34,139 bases of DNA, taken from contig CALJJR010000122.1 in NCBI GenBank assembly GCA_937973905.1, positions 1 through 34,139 on the forward strand. Direction: 5' to 3'. Shown piece after piece: positions 7,674 to 16,124 of this stretch; the first letter of the stretch is position 1, and each line of letters opens with the position of its first letter. The position numbers and the translations under genes are program-made. Under the pieces are notes generated by a model, which saw nothing but the letters and a program-made list of their open reading frames with translations, was not told where the DNA came from and made no database searches. The DNA comes from an uncultured Arenicella sp. Its GTDB lineage: Bacteria > Pseudomonadota > Gammaproteobacteria > Arenicellales > Arenicellaceae.

Positions 7674-10385
7674 ATGGGCAAATCACTCGTCATTGTTGAA
7701 TCACCAGCTAAAGCTAGGACTATCAACAAATACCTAGGCAACGACTTTATTGTAAAGTCGAGTGTCGGGCATATTCGTGATTTACCGACCAGTGGTGGCG
7801 ATAAAAAGCCGGTGGATACCAAGGAACGAGCGCGCCAAGCAGCGATAACGCGCAAGTTATCTCCCGAAGAGAAGATTGTCCATCGGGCTAAAAAGAGTAA
7901 AGAACAACTGATTCGTCGCATGGGCATAGACCCAGAGAATGATTGGCAGGCTCGCTACGAAATCCTGCCGGGTAAAGAAAAAGTAGTTGATGAATTGGTG
8001 AAGCTGGCGGAGAAAGCTGACGTCATCTATCTGGCCACTGATATGGACAGAGAGGGCGAAGCCATTGCTTGGCATTTGCAGGAAGCAATCGGAGGCGATA
8101 GTAGTCGTTATCGCCGCGTGGTGTTTAACGAGATTACCAAAACAGCGATACAGCAGGCATTCGAGAATCCCGGTCCTGTCGATATGAACCGAGTGCAGGC
8201 GCAGCAGGCACGCAGGTTCTTGGACCGAGTGGTTGGATATATGGTCTCGCCTTTGCTGTGGGCGAAAATCGCACGCGGTCTGTCTGCTGGCCGTGTTCAG
8301 TCTGTAGCACTGCGTTTGGTGGTTGAGCGGGAACGAGAAATTCGAGCCTTTATCCCTGAAGAGTATTGGGATTTGTTTGCCGCGCTTAAAAATGCGTCAG
8401 GCGATGACGTTCGTTTTGAAGTTAAGAAACACGCTGGTGAAGCTTTTAAGCCGGTTAATAAAGAACAAACTGACGCTGCGATTGAGCTTCTCCAACCTGC
8501 TGAATATAAAGTTGCAGAAGTAAACGAACGACCGACAAGCACTAAACCAACTGCTCCATTTATTACATCAACACTCCAACAGGCGGCGTCCACGCGGCTT
8601 GGTTTTGGAGTGAAGAAAACAATGATGCTGGCACAGCGTTTGTACGAACAAGGCTACATTACGTACATGCGAACTGACTCAACAAACCTGAGTGCTGATG
8701 CCGTCAATCAGTGTCGAGATTTTGTTGGTTCAGAATACGGCAAAAAATACCTTCCAGAGGCGCCCAACTCCTACTCGAGCAAAGAGGGCGCACAGGACGC
8801 GCACGAAGCAATTCGTCCTTCCGACGTAAGCTTGAAGCCCACGCAACTCAACAATGTAGATCGTGATGCTGAACGGCTTTATGCGTTGATCTGGCGACAA
8901 TTTGTTGCTTGTCAGATGATGCCAGCGAGATTTTTGAGCACCAGTGTCATCGCACACGCGGGAGACTATGAATTAAGAACGCGCGGTCGCGTTGTTGTTT
9001 TTGATGGCTATCAGCGAGTTCAGCCACCTTTCAGCAAGAAAGATGACGATGGCGTCCTGCCCGCAATGAAGGTAGGCGAAGTGCTGAACCTACAAAGCCT
9101 CGAGCCCAATCAGCATTTTACCAAGCCCCCTGCCCGCTACACGGAAGCGAGCTTGGTCAAAGAGCTTGAAAAGCAAGGTATCGGCCGACCTTCAACTTAT
9201 GCCGCCATTATTTCGACTATTCAAGATCGCGGCTACGTGCAGGTAGAAAAGCGCCGTTTCTATGCGCAAAAAATGGGCGACATCGTGACTGAAAGATTGG
9301 TGGAAAGCTTCACTGATCTGATGGATTACAATTTCACAGCAAAAATGGAATCGTCTCTGGATGATGTTGCCAAAGGCCGCAAACAGTGGCGTGAATTGCT
9401 GGATGAGTTCTATGCCGAATTTTCAGCGACCTTACTCAAAGCTCAAAATGATGACGATGGTGGCATGCGCCCCAATGAGCCGACTGAAACCGATATTGCT
9501 TGCCCCACCTGTGATAGGAATATGCAAGTGAGAACCGGGAGTACCGGTGTTTTCTTGGGCTGTTCTGGTTACGCATTGCCACCGAAAGAGCGCTGTAAGC
9601 AAACGCTCAACTTGGTGCCGGGTGATGAAGCAGTCAACGTAGATGATGACGAAGAGGCTGAGGCTAAACTGCTCATCAAAAAACATCACTGCAAGCTTTG
9701 CAATACTGCCATGGACAGCTATCTGTTAGATGAGTCCCGCAAACTGCACATCTGTGGTAACAACCCCGATTGCCCAGGGTTCGAAATCGAACGTGGCGAG
9801 TACAAAATTAAGGGCTACGATGGCCCCGTACTTGAATGCGATAAATGCGGCAACGAGATGCAGCTCAAAAATGGCCGTTTTGGCAAGTATTTTGGTTGTA
9901 CTAGTGAAACCTGTAAGAACACGCGCAAACTTCTGCGCAATGGCGAGGCGGCTCCCCCGAAAATGGACCCTGTGCCGATGCCAGAACTCAAGTGTGAAAA
10001 GGTTGATGATCACTATGTACTGCGAGATGGTGCAGCCGGTTTGTTCTTGGCCGCCAGCGGCTTCCCGCGTAATCGCGAGACGCGCGCACCTTTGGTGGCA
10101 GAAATTTTGCCGCATAAGGATGAAATCGACCCTAAGTACACCTACTTGTTTGCTGCACCCGTGGCGGATGAAGATGGCATTCCTACGGTGATCCGCTACG
10201 CCCGTAAGACCAAAGAGATTTACGTTCAGTCGGAAGTAGACGGTAAAGCAACCGGCTGGAAGTCGTTCTACGAAGGCGGTTCTTGGAAGGTCACTGAGAC
10301 GAAACCAGTAAAGAAAAAAGCCAAAAAGAAGGCCAAGAAAAAAGCCAAAAAGAAAGCTAAGAAAAAGGCCGGCAAAGCGGTTTAG
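7674..10385 (+). CDS. topA: DNA topoisomerase I
   Basis: Type IA topoisomerase that relaxes negative supercoils. The 903-residue protein starts with the TOPRIM domain ([28 protein letters not shown] near residue 123). The catalytic tyrosine is Tyr331 in [22 protein letters not shown] and the other core motifs are present. Three four-cysteine zinc-finger repeats begin near Cys610, Cys673 and Cys722, as in the E. coli enzyme. The protein ends in a very basic tail of five KKKA repeats (about residues 880-899, bases 10311-10370). Tails like this raise DNA affinity in some bacterial topoisomerases I. Its 3' end faces mrcA across 44 bases. Confidence 0.98.
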   Translation: MGKSLVIVESPAKARTINKYLGNDFIVKSSVGHIRDLPTSGGDKKPVDTKERARQAAITRKLSPEEKIVHRAKKSKEQLIRRMGIDPENDWQARYEILPGKEKVVDELVKLAEKADVIYLATDMDREGEAIAWHLQEAIGGDSSRYRRVVFNEITKTAIQQAFENPGPVDMNRVQAQQARRFLDRVVGYMVSPLLWAKIARGLSAGRVQSVALRLVVEREREIRAFIPEEYWDLFAALKNASGDDVRFEVKKHAGEAFKPVNKEQTDAAIELLQPAEYKVAEVNERPTSTKPTAPFITSTLQQAASTRLGFGVKKTMMLAQRLYEQGYITYMRTDSTNLSADAVNQCRDFVGSEYGKKYLPEAPNSYSSKEGAQDAHEAIRPSDVSLKPTQLNNVDRDAERLYALIWRQFVACQMMPARFLSTSVIAHAGDYELRTRGRVVVFDGYQRVQPPFSKKDDDGVLPAMKVGEVLNLQSLEPNQHFTKPPARYTEASLVKELEKQGIGRPSTYAAIISTIQDRGYVQVEKRRFYAQKMGDIVTERLVESFTDLMDYNFTAKMESSLDDVAKGRKQWRELLDEFYAEFSATLLKAQNDDDGGMRPNEPTETDIACPTCDRNMQVRTGSTGVFLGCSGYALPPKERCKQTLNLVPGDEAVNVDDDEEAEAKLLIKKHHCKLCNTAMDSYLLDESRKLHICGNNPDCPGFEIERGEYKIKGYDGPVLECDKCGNEMQLKNGRFGKYFGCTSETCKNTRKLLRNGEAAPPKMDPVPMPELKCEKVDDHYVLRDGAAGLFLAASGFPRNRETRAPLVAEILPHKDEIDPKYTYLFAAPVADEDGIPTVIRYARKTKEIYVQSEVDGKATGWKSFYEGGSWKVTETKPVKKKAKKKAKKKAKKKAKKKAGKAV

Positions 10386-10429
10386 ATATTGCCCGCGATT
10401 GTTTCACGATCCTATGTAATGAGCTGCGC

Positions 10430-13105
10430 TTAAAACAACCCTTCCGTTTCTTCTTCGCTTTCTAGAATACGCTCTTCGTCTGGTATGGGTTCGAACTCTT
10501 CGAGCTCATTCTGGTCTTCAAGTTCAAGCAAGTTACCATCTTCATCAAACTCTTCAACCGGCATAGTAGCTGGCAACCCAAGCTCACCAAATGGTTCTGG
10601 CAATAATGCTTCGATCGGGAAAAATTCCTCGATAGCGCTAGGGTCTAGCTCATCGGTGCGTTGCCCCGTTGCGCGATTCACCCAGCCAGGCTCGATGTAA
10701 TCCGGTATCGTTCTTTCTTCAGCTTCAACATCCCGCAATGCATGACGCATATAGTCTATCCAGATAGGCAATGCCGCCTTACTCCCAGCTTCGCCTCTTC
10801 CCATGGACCTAGGGTCATCAAAGCCGATCCAGACCGTGGTCGCAATCTTAGAATTAAAGCCTGTGAACCAAGCGTCAACGTAATCGTTGGTTGTGCCGGT
10901 CTTGCCCGCGAGGTCATCGCGTTCTAGCACCAATGCCTTGCGTGCTGTTCCACGTTGGATAACGTCTTGCATCATTGTGCGCAGTAAAAAATTATTCGCA
11001 CGATTCATGACGCGGGGCGCTTCGTAACTGCGAGGCTCGCTCAAATCAACCACCTCCGGCTCAGCTAACTCTTCCGCAGAAAGTTCGTCTATCGTCTCGG
11101 CCTCGGTTCGCGGCGCAGTAGAATTTTCAGCGAACCCTTCAAGCGCGTCAGGTGTAGGTTCAGGCTCTGGCAAAAATTGCGAATAGCACGCATCGCAGAG
11201 ATCAGGGGTTGGTGCCCGAAAGATAATTTCACCGTCGCGATCGACAATTCTTTCGATAAAGTATGGGTTAACTCGGTAGCCGCTGTTGGCAATCACGCCA
11301 TAGGCTGACAGCAGCTCTAAAGGAGTGATGCCACCAGAACCCAGCGCCATCGTCAGCGATGATCCGAAGCGTGACATGTCGATGCCAAAGCGTTCTAGAT
11401 ATTCCCTGGCGTAAGGAATGCCGATCGACCGCAGTAAGCGAATCGAAACAAGGTTCATGGATTTCGCTAACGCTTCGCGCATTCGTGTAGGACCGAAAAA
11501 TTTCCCTGAATAGTTCTCAGGTCGCCAAACAGTGCCGTGTGTGGGGTCGGTCATCACGATTGGCGCGCCGCTGATTAAGCTGGCTGGGGTTAAGCCGCGA
11601 TCCAAGGCCGCCGAGTATATAAAAGGCTTGATATTCGAGCCTGGCTGGCGAATCGATTGGATGGCTCGATTGTATTTGTTGAGGAAAAAATCGTATCCAC
11701 CAACCAAAGAAAGTATGCGTCCGGTGTTGGGTTCGATTGAGATTAATGCGCCACTTACATTTGGGATTTGCGACAGGCGCCATTCAATTTCTGCGTTCGG
11801 GTCCTCGCTATCTTTTAGGAATGATTCCACATAGACCACATCGCCGACGTTTACTACTTCCCTCATTGTCTGGGGTGTTTCGCCCAAGCTATTTGCTGTT
11901 AAGTGTCGGCGCGCCCATTTTGATGATTCCAATGTCAGGCTTAGAAAGCCAAATTCTGCGCTATAGGTCTGCGCCGATTGCTCGTCAACTTCGGTAACCA
12001 AAACAGGCTTTTGCTCACGGCTATCAGGAAACGCGGCGAGTAATTCGTCATAGGCGATTTCAATCGTCTCTTGTTCCTCCGCGACAACGTCATCAAGATC
12101 AAAAGATGTAATTGACCCTCTAAAACCATGACGTTTGTCGTAAGCTTTGAGTCCTGCCCGCAAGGCGGTCTCTGCATGACGTTGTGGCTCGGCTAGAATC
12201 GTAGTGTGAACATCCAGACCCGCCCAGTAAGCTTCTTCGCCGAAGTCTTGTAATAATTGCGCGCGCACCATTTCGGCAATATGCGGAGCTGCTAGGTCAG
12301 TTTTCCGGGCATGTTTGCTTGCCGTCACGGCGGCGCCGCTTGCTTCTGTGAATTCGGCTTTGCTGATGTGGCCAAGTTGCTGCATCCGATTCAGTACATA
12401 ATTACGGCGTGTGATAGCACGCGCAGGATTACGTAGGGGGTTATTACTTGATGGTGCTTTAGGTAGGCCGGCGAGCATTGCTAATTCGGCCAAATTGAGC
12501 TCGTGGAGCTCGCGCCCGTAATAAACTTCCGCAGCTGCCCCAAAGCCGTAAGCACGATGGCCGAGGAATATCTTATTCAAATAAAGGTGCAGAATTTCGT
12601 TTTTAGTCAGAATTTGCTCTAGCTTAAAGGCAAGCATTACCTCTCTGAGTTTTCTGATGTAAGTTTTTTCTGGGCTAAGAAAGAAGTTTCTCGCCACTTG
12701 CATGGTGATGGTGCTCGCGCCCTGTTGGGTCTCACCGGTGCGAAAATTTGAGATAGCGGCGCGTACTAAGCCGGAGAAATCGATGCCCCGGTGCGAATAA
12801 AAGCGATCGTCTTCACTCGCCAAAACTGCTTTAACCAAATTTGCAGGGGTGTCTTCGAGTGCTAGAGGTTTGCGGCGTTCGTCGCCAAATTCAGAGATCA
12901 GTAGTCCTTCAGCCGAATAAACTCGGAGCGGAACCTTAAGTTCCACCCCTTTTATGCTTTCAACGTCGGGGAGTGTGTTGGAGACATTTATCAGCAGATA
13001 TCCAGCGCTGATAAGGCCCATCATGAAGGCCGCCGAGCCCAAGGTGGTTAGGGGCAGCAGCCAGTGTGGTAATTTCAAGTTCAATCGGAATAATGATTCG
13101 CTCAA
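10430..13105 (-). CDS. mrcA: Bifunctional penicillin-binding protein 1A
   Basis: Class A PBP that polymerises and crosslinks peptidoglycan in the periplasm. The 891-residue protein has a short cytoplasmic tail, one membrane helix (about 17-40), a GT51 transglycosylase domain with catalytic Glu98 (ASEDDRFYSHRG), an OB-like insert, and a transpeptidase domain with Ser490 (SNIK), SMN (549-551) and KTG (735-737). A CDAC pair (Cys637, Cys640) matches a cysteine pair found in E. coli PBP1a. Unusual are an acidic Pro/Glu-rich insert at about 644-693 and a very acidic tail at 851-891 (20 of 41 residues Asp or Glu). The start is TTG at 13105 with no clear ribosome-binding site; an in-frame stop lies three codons upstream, which fixes it. 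It is divergent from pilM, as ponA is in Pseudomonas. Confidence 0.97.
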   Translation of the reverse strand: MSESLFRLNLKLPHWLLPLTTLGSAAFMMGLISAGYLLINVSNTLPDVESIKGVELKVPLRVYSAEGLLISEFGDERRKPLALEDTPANLVKAVLASEDDRFYSHRGIDFSGLVRAAISNFRTGETQQGASTITMQVARNFFLSPEKTYIRKLREVMLAFKLEQILTKNEILHLYLNKIFLGHRAYGFGAAAEVYYGRELHELNLAELAMLAGLPKAPSSNNPLRNPARAITRRNYVLNRMQQLGHISKAEFTEASGAAVTASKHARKTDLAAPHIAEMVRAQLLQDFGEEAYWAGLDVHTTILAEPQRHAETALRAGLKAYDKRHGFRGSITSFDLDDVVAEEQETIEIAYDELLAAFPDSREQKPVLVTEVDEQSAQTYSAEFGFLSLTLESSKWARRHLTANSLGETPQTMREVVNVGDVVYVESFLKDSEDPNAEIEWRLSQIPNVSGALISIEPNTGRILSLVGGYDFFLNKYNRAIQSIRQPGSNIKPFIYSAALDRGLTPASLISGAPIVMTDPTHGTVWRPENYSGKFFGPTRMREALAKSMNLVSIRLLRSIGIPYAREYLERFGIDMSRFGSSLTMALGSGGITPLELLSAYGVIANSGYRVNPYFIERIVDRDGEIIFRAPTPDLCDACYSQFLPEPEPTPDALEGFAENSTAPRTEAETIDELSAEELAEPEVVDLSEPRSYEAPRVMNRANNFLLRTMMQDVIQRGTARKALVLERDDLAGKTGTTNDYVDAWFTGFNSKIATTVWIGFDDPRSMGRGEAGSKAALPIWIDYMRHALRDVEAEERTIPDYIEPGWVNRATGQRTDELDPSAIEEFFPIEALLPEPFGELGLPATMPVEEFDEDGNLLELEDQNELEEFEPIPDEERILESEEETEGLF

Positions 13106-13229
13106 AGCGGATCATATATTAATTGTTTAATTTCCTAAATAGAATTGTGGCATTATTGGCGAGGGTTGGTTAGAATTTAAGGTAAGTGATTATAAAAATG
13201 ATATAAATCGCGGTTTTTATGGAGGTTTC
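13106..13229. promoter_or_regulatory. Divergent promoter region mrcA/pilM
   Basis: This 124-bp A+T-rich gap must carry promoters for both directions. On the plus strand TAGAAT (about 13171-13176) and the TATAAA-like boxes at about 13190-13195 and 13202-13207 are possible -10 elements, without a good -35. GGAGG at 13221-13225 is the pilM ribosome-binding site. No sigma-54 (GG-N10-GC) element was convincing. Confidence 0.4.
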
Positions 13230-14279
13230 TTGAAACTCTTTCGTTCCAAATCCCAAGCTGTAATCGGTGTAGATATCGGCACTCATTCCATTAAGTTGGT
13301 TGAGTTGGCGGGTACATATTCGAACCCTCGCGTGATCGCTTGGGGTGTCGCGCCATTGCCTGTGGGTGCATTTTCTGAGAACACAATCGCGAATTCTGAG
13401 GTGATTGCCGACACTCTTAACGGTTTAATGGTTAAGTCGGGGGCAAAAGGCGATCATGTTGCAGTGTCAGTTTCATCGTCGCATGCAATCACCAAGGTTT
13501 TGGGTATGCCGACAGATTTAAGCAATCTCGAGATGGAAGAACAAATCTCCATCGAAGCACTGCACTTTATTCCTTATCCAATCGATGAAGTTAATATTGA
13601 TTTCGAGGTTATCGGCCCGTCGGCAATCAATGACCAAGAGAACGACGTTTTGCTCGTTGCCTGTCGCCGCAGCATCGTGGACGACTACATTGATTTGGTA
13701 GAAGACTGTGAACTCGATTTGCGTTATGTCGATATTGATACTTATGCGTTGGAAAGAGTGTATCGCTCACAAAACAGTCTTGGTGCAAATTCGGATCAAC
13801 CGGTGGCTTTATTTGATATTGGTTCGTCCAGCAGTCATTTAATGGTGATGGACGATGAACGTGTTTTATATTCACGGCATCAAAGCTTTGGCGCATCGCA
13901 ATTAGTCAAACTTATTCGTAAGGAATATGGTGTTTCTGCTGAAGAAGCTGAGGAGATTCTGCATTCTTCTCAACCACCCGGCGATTTCTTAACAGCGGTA
14001 CAAGAGCCGTTTGTTGAAATGCTGCGCCAAGAGATAAGTCGCGCTCTGCAGTTCTTTTATTCTTCTAGCGCATTTTCGAACATCGATAGTGTTGTACTTT
14101 CTGGTGCGGCTTGCTCACTAAACGGTTTGGCCGGTGATCTGGAAGTAAAAATGCGCACCAAAGTTTCTGTGCTAAACCCGATTGCCAATGCCACGGTGCA
14201 AATGAACCGTGATGCAATAGCCGCGGTTTCACCGAGCTTATCAGTCGCGTTTGGTTTATCACTCAGAGGTCTCATCTAA
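13230..14279 (+). CDS. pilM: Type IV pilus assembly protein PilM
   Basis: Cytoplasmic actin-like ATPase of the type IV pilus alignment complex, which binds the N-terminus of PilN. The 349-residue protein has the phosphate-binding start GVDIGTHSIKLVELAG (about residues 13-28), a second actin-like motif ALFDIGSSSSHLMVM near residue 193, and ends SVAFGLSLRGLI, typical of PilM. The start is TTG at 13230, supported by GGAGG four bases upstream; an ATG at 13219 is out of frame. It is the first gene of pilMNOPQ, and its stop overlaps the pilN start by one base (TAATG), indicating coupling. Confidence 0.96.
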   Translation: MKLFRSKSQAVIGVDIGTHSIKLVELAGTYSNPRVIAWGVAPLPVGAFSENTIANSEVIADTLNGLMVKSGAKGDHVAVSVSSSHAITKVLGMPTDLSNLEMEEQISIEALHFIPYPIDEVNIDFEVIGPSAINDQENDVLLVACRRSIVDDYIDLVEDCELDLRYVDIDTYALERVYRSQNSLGANSDQPVALFDIGSSSSHLMVMDDERVLYSRHQSFGASQLVKLIRKEYGVSAEEAEEILHSSQPPGDFLTAVQEPFVEMLRQEISRALQFFYSSSAFSNIDSVVLSGAACSLNGLAGDLEVKMRTKVSVLNPIANATVQMNRDAIAAVSPSLSVAFGLSLRGLI

Positions 14280-14854
14280 TGGCAAATATTAACTTACTGC
14301 CATGGCGCGAGGCGCAAAGGCGCGAGCGTAACCGGGCCACATTTATTATGTGTGGTGTAATTTGGGGCGCCGCTGCATTGCTCGTCTTGCTTGGTAAGAT
14401 GTTTATGGATGGTCGAATCGACCATCAAGAAGCACGCAATGCCTATATTCAATCTGAGATCAATGCCTTATCAAAAGTGATTAAGGAAATCGAAGATCTC
14501 AAAGGCCAACGAGATAAATTATTGGCGCGGATGGACGTGATTCAAACCTTACAGTCTAACCGTTCACAAATCGTGCACGTATTTGATGACTTGGTGACCA
14601 AGCTGCCAAATGGGGTTTTTTACGACAAGATCTCTAAAAGCGGTGGCAAACTTTCGATCGGCGGTAAAGCACAATCAAACAATCGCGTATCAGCTTTGAT
14701 GCGCAACCTCGATTCTTCCGACTGGTTTGATAATACAAATCTCAAAGTTGTTGACGTGATAGACCGCAATGGTCAGTCCGTCAGCAGTTTTAATGTTGAA
14801 GTTAAAGAAGAAAAACAAGACGATGCGGAGCCTGGTGTTGAAGCGATTCAATAG
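14279..14854 (+). CDS. pilN: Type IV pilus inner-membrane protein PilN
   Basis: Bitopic inner-membrane protein that joins cytoplasmic PilM to periplasmic PilO. The 191-residue sequence starts with the conserved PilM-binding peptide INLLPWR (residues 4-10), followed by basic residues, one membrane helix (about 22-42), a coiled-coil stretch (about 50-95) and a ferredoxin-like periplasmic domain. Its start overlaps the pilM stop. Confidence 0.96.
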   Translation: MANINLLPWREAQRRERNRATFIMCGVIWGAAALLVLLGKMFMDGRIDHQEARNAYIQSEINALSKVIKEIEDLKGQRDKLLARMDVIQTLQSNRSQIVHVFDDLVTKLPNGVFYDKISKSGGKLSIGGKAQSNNRVSALMRNLDSSDWFDNTNLKVVDVIDRNGQSVSSFNVEVKEEKQDDAEPGVEAIQ

Positions 14855-14889
14855 TTAGGTAACGTTTAAAATAACATTAGAGAATTATT

Positions 14890-15501
14890 ATGGGCATCTT
14901 TGAAGAACTCAGCAGCCTTGATTTTAACGACATCGGTTCGTGGACTCGTCGTGCCAAGCTGGTTGTTGCATCTATATTTGCTCTGCTGATTATTGCTGCA
15001 GGTTACTACTTCGTTATCAAAAAGCAGATTGAAGAACTGGATCGCGTTGAGCGTCAAGAACAGCCGCTTAAAGACCAATTCATGGAAAAGAAAGCGCTCG
15101 CTATCAATCTGGATGCTTATAAAGCGCAAATGATCGAAGCGAATGAAATGTTCGAAGTGCTTAAGAAGCAACTGCCTAACGAAAGTGAAATACCAGACCT
15201 GTTGACCGATATGACGCAAGTGGGATTGTCGCGTGGTTTGCAGTTTGAACAAATCAAACCCGGCAATACGATTGCGAAAGACTTTTACGCAGAAAAATTG
15301 GTCAATATCCGCGTTAATGGTGAGTATCACCAGATGGCCAGTTTCATCAGTGATGTAGCCGCTTTACCGCGGATCATTAACGTAGACAATTTTCAATTAA
15401 AACGACGCAACCCAAACAGCACCAATCTCACAATGACTGCGGTCACCAAAACGTATCACTATCTTGACGATGTTGCTGTTGTCGAGACAGATACGCAATA
15501 A
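14890..15501 (+). CDS. pilO: Type IV pilus inner-membrane protein PilO
   Basis: Periplasmic partner of PilN in the alignment complex. The 203-residue protein has a cytoplasmic N-terminus, one membrane helix (about 25-44, VVASIFALLIIAAGYYFVI), a coiled coil (about 46-95) and a ferredoxin-like core containing MTQVGLSRGLQFEQIKPG and the ALPRIINVDNF motif common in PilO. It is 35 bases after pilN, with GAG seven bases before the ATG. Confidence 0.95.
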   Translation: MGIFEELSSLDFNDIGSWTRRAKLVVASIFALLIIAAGYYFVIKKQIEELDRVERQEQPLKDQFMEKKALAINLDAYKAQMIEANEMFEVLKKQLPNESEIPDLLTDMTQVGLSRGLQFEQIKPGNTIAKDFYAEKLVNIRVNGEYHQMASFISDVAALPRIINVDNFQLKRRNPNSTNLTMTAVTKTYHYLDDVAVVETDTQ

Positions 15502-15526
15502 CTACAACAAAGCCCAGAAAAAAGTG

Positions 15527-16102
15527 ATGAGCATGACGCAGAAAATTTCGCCGACCCCGCACACTTTTGCTACTGCAAAGCGTGCCTCACATATTGTGGC
15601 ACTTGCGCTGACAGTGATCTTGCTGGGTGGATGTGTAGATTCAAACATGACCGATCTTAAAGAGTTTGTGGCTTCAGCATATAAAGATAAAAAGCCTGAG
15701 ATCGAACCATTGCCAGAAATTCCACCCTATAAAGGGTTTGAGTACTCAGCCGCTGAGGAAGAAGATCCGTTTAATACCGACAACATAATTACTGACCGAC
15801 CAGATAACGTAGCGGCTGGCGACAGCCCGGATGCCAATCGTCGTAAGGAAGAACTCGAGCGCTACCCTCTCGATGCCTTGAAATTGGTTGGTACTTTGAC
15901 TCAAGCACAGAAGCCCTATGTGATTGTGCAGACAAATGAAGGCACAGCCCATCGTGCCGCAGTTGGGAATTATATGGGCATGAATGATGGGCGTATTAAA
16001 CAAATTTTGCCTCTTGAACAAAAGGTGGTGCTCGCCGAGCTAGTGCTAGATCCGGCGGGTCGTTGGGTAACAAGAGAAGTGGAAATAACAATAGATGAAT
16101 AA
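15527..16102 (+). CDS. pilP: Type IV pilus lipoprotein PilP
   Basis: Inner-membrane lipoprotein that links PilN/PilO to the secretin PilQ. From the ATG at 15527 the protein has 191 residues with a signal peptide ending in the lipobox LLGGC. A flexible acidic and proline-rich linker (about 50-95) leads to the beta-sandwich HR domain (LDALKLVGTLTQ...QKPYVIVQTNEGTAHRAAVGNYMG...). An in-frame TTG at 15464 would overlap pilO and add 21 residues before the signal peptide, which is less likely; ATG 15533 is also possible. The 3' end lies just before pilQ. Confidence 0.95.
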   Translation: MSMTQKISPTPHTFATAKRASHIVALALTVILLGGCVDSNMTDLKEFVASAYKDKKPEIEPLPEIPPYKGFEYSAAEEEDPFNTDNIITDRPDNVAAGDSPDANRRKEELERYPLDALKLVGTLTQAQKPYVIVQTNEGTAHRAAVGNYMGMNDGRIKQILPLEQKVVLAELVLDPAGRWVTREVEITIDE

Positions 16103-16124
16103 TTACCTAATCGGAAACAAGATT

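Noticed and set aside
9726-10191. Overlapping ORFs of 129 (minus) and 153 (plus) codons inside topA
   Set aside because: Both are alternate frames of the zinc-finger region of topA, where the true frame has regular Cys motifs.
10386-10429. Bidirectional terminator between topA and mrcA
   Set aside because: No stem of useful length with a T-run was found in these 44 bases.
13106-13229. Sigma-54 promoter before pilM (TGGCATTATTGGC)
   Set aside because: The GG and GC dinucleotides are not at the required 10-base spacing.
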